A DNA stretch of 64,000 nucleotides, from the NCBI GenBank assembly GCA_019787685.1, contig JAHNUO010000020.1, positions 496,001 to 560,000 of the forward strand, in the 5' to 3' direction. Position 1 is the stretch's first letter. Every line of letters begins with the position of its first letter. Origin of the DNA: Chiua virens. Lineage: Eukaryota; Basidiomycota; Agaricomycetes; Boletales; Boletaceae. Below, piece by piece: positions 60,857 through 64,000 of the stretch. The notes under the pieces were generated by a model. That model saw only the letters and a list, made by a program, of their open reading frames with translations, was not told where the DNA came from and ran no database searches. The position numbers and the translations under genes were made by a program.

Positions 60857-62783
60857 TTAATGAAACTCGATCGGGAATATATGGGGGACAATTGGGGGGC
60901 GTGAGTAATACTCGTAGAATGTTTTTACATAAAAGTGGGCCACATGCAAAACCAGGTCCTGCTCGTGGACTCGACGTTCGTTGTCCGAAGAGAAATTACA
61001 CAGGGTTTGGCGAAAAGAAGGGTGAGCGTTAGGCCATCCAGCGAGGAGCACACACAAGCGAGACAGGTAATCTCGATCGTCCTCAACGGCGTCTGTCAGG
61101 CCCACCTTACCACATCGTTCAGGGAGTGGCTGATCTCTGAACGATGGATCGAAGCACGTCAGGAATGCATGATCCTTTTCTCGTTCGCGGGGATACTTTT
61201 TCCAAAGATCGGGAACGATGAGACGGTCGAGGGCACGCAACTCGCAGCGGAAACCAATTTCGTAAATCTCCCATAAAATGGCCTGCACGAGGCGAGGAGG
61301 TGGGTTTGTGAGGGTCTCGAAACTAATTTCTAGATCTCGCCAATAAACTTGCTTTTTATTTGCATGGACTGAGCCTTGTGTCAGGCTTGCGCATTCCACG
61401 CCGAATACTTCCAATGCAGCCAGTCTGCGAGATTGTGACTTGGTGCGTGCATGTCCATCCACATTCTTGAGGGGCAACAAGGGTCCACTACCAAGGATAT
61501 CTCGCCACATCTGCGGCGAGGGTAAACGGGATGCGGGCTCAGAGTCGAGGAGAACGAGCCAGATATGCCGGATCGAGAGCCAGTTGATTAACAGCGTCTG
61601 TCGGCGTTCTGCCGATTGCCCTGTTATTAGCAAGGGTGGCTCCGGGACAGCATACCCTCAGTCAACTTGCTTGGACGAGTCTCGACGAGGTCCCTTGCCA
61701 ACACGCTTCATGGCAGACGCCCATGAATGCATAGGAGACGGCATCTCAGGCACGGCAAGATCGATCCATTTGTTGCGTGAGGGTTCAGCGGTGGATTTGG
61801 GGGATAATACATCTGCAATTCAGATCAGATAAAAAAAAGAATGTGACAGCCAAAAAAGTCTAACCCGATCTGGATGGACGAGCAACTGGATTCGTCCTGT
61901 ACTTTCCCTGCGTTTTCTTTCTCTGTGCTTCTGTGGGGGCTTTGCCGCCATGAAGGGAAGCCGCAGGTGGGCTGGGGGGGTTCTGGTGAACTGTGATTCG
62001 CAAGCGTGTTTTGTAATGGCGTTGATCGCCACCGACACCATAATGGAGGGTTGGGTATGGGCGCAGAGACTTTCCCAGCTCCGCGTACATAGCTCGAATG
62101 ATGCCGTCCGGGAAAGAAAACCTAACAGGGCCTTCAATGATTGTTTGCGGTGTGATCTGGGATGGAAGACGAACAAGCCATACTGGCACCCCGGCGCGAT
62201 ACAGATCGTCACAAAGTGCAGGATCGCGGGTGAAAACTCCCATCCAATCTTCACGAACAGGATGAGGAAACGTGGAAGGGTGAGCCGAACGGGGGATGAC
62301 AACCTCTACCCATTCAAGGAAAGCCCAGATATCGAAGAATTGACGCTGCGCGTAGGCGAATAGTCCGACTGCATCCATCAGCGTGACATGCTCGTTCAGC
62401 AAAATCCTTGCAGAGGCCTCAAGTTCCTTTAACCAGCCTTGTGCGACATCAACCTTATTCTGGCGGGTCGCATTCCATGCGTGATGTCGTTTAAGGGCTA
62501 TAGAATGAAGAGTGTCGATTGTGAGCGCTTTTTCTTGTTTCAGTCGACCATATCCCGCTGGCGTATCCGCGCTCGCCTCCCAATCTTCACGTGCAAGTCT
62601 GGTCCATGCGATAGAAATGGGATCTGGGGACGGGTGGAATTCTTTCCGAGGAACGCAAGCAGAAAACTCCCAGTGCTTGCAGAACATTTGCGGCCATTGG
62701 AAGCAGTCAGCAGTGCCAAAGTGGCCGTCCGCGTGTGCACAAAGTTGTTCCTCATCATTGTGAGGTTCCGGTACGAAGGACAT
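60857..62783 (-). CDS. Uncharacterised agaricomycete protein beside the Plavaka transposase, one in-frame stop
   Basis: Exon A (62783 to about 61865) starts MSFVPEPHNDEEQLCAHADG and contains FCKHWEFSACVPRKEF, TLIDTL-like helices, FAYAQRQFFDIWAFLEWV, and DDLYRAGVPVWLVRLPSQIT. After a GTTAGA..GCAG intron, exon B holds KWIDLAVPEMPSPMHSWAS, LLINWLSIRHIWLVLLDSEP, SRLPSPQMWRDILG, ILWEIYEIGFRCELRALDRL and a conserved end, VKTFYEYYSRPPIVPHIFPI. I know this layout from large families of uncharacterised agaricomycete proteins, often in transposon-rich regions. There is no known fold or activity. The frame extends upstream of the chosen ATG (CTSDGTVVITTP), so another 5' exon is likely. TGA at 61658-61660 lies in frame where a Trp would fit, so this copy may be inactive. 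Confidence 0.6.
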
Positions 62784-62993
62784 ATTCGGGGTGGTGATCA
62801 CGACAGTTCCGTCGCTCGTACACGCTAGAGCTTTAGCGTCGAGGTGGGTGAGAGTAGCTAACGGTGAACATCAATCTCGAAGACTAAATCCTTATATAGA
62901 TCGACATACGATCATCAGGTCATGTTTGCGGTTTGTAACGAGTGACCGCAGCAGCCATCGCAACGATCGTACGATAACTGAGAATCCAAAGAA

Positions 62994-63380
62994 CAGGATG
63001 TCAGAGTCAAAAGAGCAATGCAAGAAGTGCAAGTGACGTACATAGGTTTGGGGGGGAACTTGGTGCAGGAACTTCAAGTCGAAAGGCGGAACAGAACGCC
63101 GGAAGAGCTGGAGAGAAGGTTTGGTACACCTCAAGCGTCTTCAGCCCCAGTGTCGCACGATTCGAGGAGGCGACGGGGCGGCACGATGGACACACAAAGT
63201 CCAGGAGAGGTCCCTGCGTGACACAAAGTCAATTGGCAGAGATAAAATGAAGCGCAAAGCTACTGGGGGGGGGGGGGTAGAGTAACGAGTCTTGAACAGG
63301 GCGAGAGGGCGAGGTGTTCGCTGTTGAGCAAAGTCACCAGGGTTCTATCGACGTGCTCACTTTTGAGCGAGGTCACCGGA
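62994..63380 (+). repeat. Left arm of a large inverted repeat (387 bp)
   Basis: It is the reverse complement of 63484-63874. It starts CAGGATGTCAGAGTC, includes a run of 13 G (63265-63277), and ends GAGGTCACCGGA. Differences seen by eye are the length of the G run and one base (TTTTGAGCG versus TTTTAAGCG). It carries a 67-codon ORF, IGLGGNLVQELQVERRNRT..., truncated on its outer side. Confidence 0.92.
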
Positions 63381-63483
63381 CAACAAGTTGGTGTTCGCTG
63401 TCACCGGAGTAGGGTAAAGAGTTCAAGTGTGAGAACTTCATCTTAGAAGTGCCGCGTGCGTATGTGCCACTACTCTTACTTGT

Positions 63484-63874
63484 TCCGGTGACCTCGCTTA
63501 AAAGTGAGCACGTCGATAGAACCCTGGTGACTTTGCTCAACAGCGAACACCTCGCCCTCTCGCCCTGTTCAAGACTCGTTACTCTACCCCCCCCCCCCCC
63601 CCCAGTAGCTTTGCGCTTCATTTTATCTCTGCCAATTGACTTTGTGTCACGCAGGGACCTCTCCTGGACTTTGTGTGTCCATCGTGCCGCCCCGTCGCCT
63701 CCTCGAATCGTGCGACACTGGGGCTGAAGACGCTTGAGGTGTACCAAACCTTCTCTCCAGCTCTTCCGGCGTTCTGTTCCGCCTTTCGACTTGAAGTTCC
63801 TGCACCAAGTTCCCCCCCAAACCTATGTACGTCACTTGCACTTCTTGCATTGCTCTTTTGACTCTGACATCCTG
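63484..63874 (-). repeat. Right arm of the large inverted repeat (391 bp)
   Basis: The mirror of the left arm, with 17 C instead of 13 G in the homopolymer (63587-63603). Between the arms is a 103-base spacer. On the minus strand the ORF of the arm continues outward past 63874, with VTIDGESVRIQRLGEQDVRV. So this arm is probably the original gene end and the left arm the inverted copy. Confidence 0.92.
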
Positions 63875-63961
63875 CTCACCAAGTCGTTGAATTCTCACAC
63901 TTTCCCCGTCTATTGTCACTCTTCTAGGTCGTCGCTTTCGACATGGGCTCGGACGGCCCAA
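63647..63961 (-). CDS. Unknown protein, C-terminal part, entering from the right
   Basis: An open frame reads VRIQRLGEQDVRVKRAMQEV, then TYIGLGGNLVQELQVERRNR, then TPEELERRFGTP, and ends GEVPA at 63647. It is charged and helix-rich, possibly a coiled coil. The start lies beyond or near the window end, or exons exist upstream. No family was recognised. Its C-terminal 67 codons are duplicated in inverted orientation at 63018-63221. Confidence 0.4.
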   Translation of the reverse strand: MGRPSPCRKRRPRRVTIDGESVRIQRLGEQDVRVKRAMQEVQVTYIGLGGNLVQELQVERRNRTPEELERRFGTPQASSAPVSHDSRRRRGGTMDTQSPGEVPA

Positions 63962-64000
63962 GTATCAGTCCAACGACGCCGCCACAACCCAATAAGCCAC

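Noticed and set aside
61950..62363. 137-codon plus-strand ORF
   Set aside because: It is antisense to the uncharacterised protein next to the transposase, whose minus frame shows the conserved blocks.

Overview
The window looks like nuclear DNA of an agaricomycete (mushroom-forming or related) basidiomycete. Genes are broken by many short introns of about 40-70 bases with GT..AG ends and CTAAC/CTGAC-like branch sites. Several families present are typical of agaricomycetes: BTB, DUF4419 and F-box paralogs, a Plavaka-type transposase, and a TUL1/DSC1 ubiquitin ligase. I cannot name the species. Function calls rest on motif recognition in spliced translations that I assembled by eye; no database search was possible.

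The left 12 kb is a duplicated, transposon-scarred accessory region. A BTB gene is split by a solo LTR (583-1322). A duplicated non-coding block carries a second solo LTR (2780-3484), and its empty site is visible in the paralogous copy near 6626. Three tandem DUF4419 genes follow: A intact, B frameshifted, C intact but shorter. The first 4 kb has lost many CpG sites compared with its paralog.

From 11.3 to 22.2 kb come a degraded NNF1 copy, an SDR oxidoreductase, a broken F-box gene, a WD40/coiled-coil gene, and an NNF1 kinetochore gene. The DUF4419 3' flank plus NNF1 occurs twice (11.4-12.1 and 20.9-21.8 kb). NNF1 is divergent from TUL1/DSC1, with only 99 bases between start codons.

The core runs from 22 to 51 kb: TUL1/DSC1, a METTL21/22-like methyltransferase, an MFS transporter, a dsRNA-binding protein, two F-box remnants, YRA1/ALY, GFA1 (chitin precursor synthesis), an epoxide hydrolase, a class I cyclic-nucleotide phosphodiesterase, and a Ser/Pro-rich putative regulator. 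A gene-poor stretch lies at 45.1-49.5 kb.

The right end (55-64 kb) holds a near-complete Plavaka-type transposase interrupted by a third solo LTR (55854-56495). Next to it on the same strand is a large uncharacterised protein gene, and then a near-perfect inverted repeat with arms of about 390 bases.

Several genes, including the normally essential GFA1, show isolated one-base frame breaks. These may be consensus errors rather than real mutations, so pseudogene calls that rest only on such indels should be read with that in mind.
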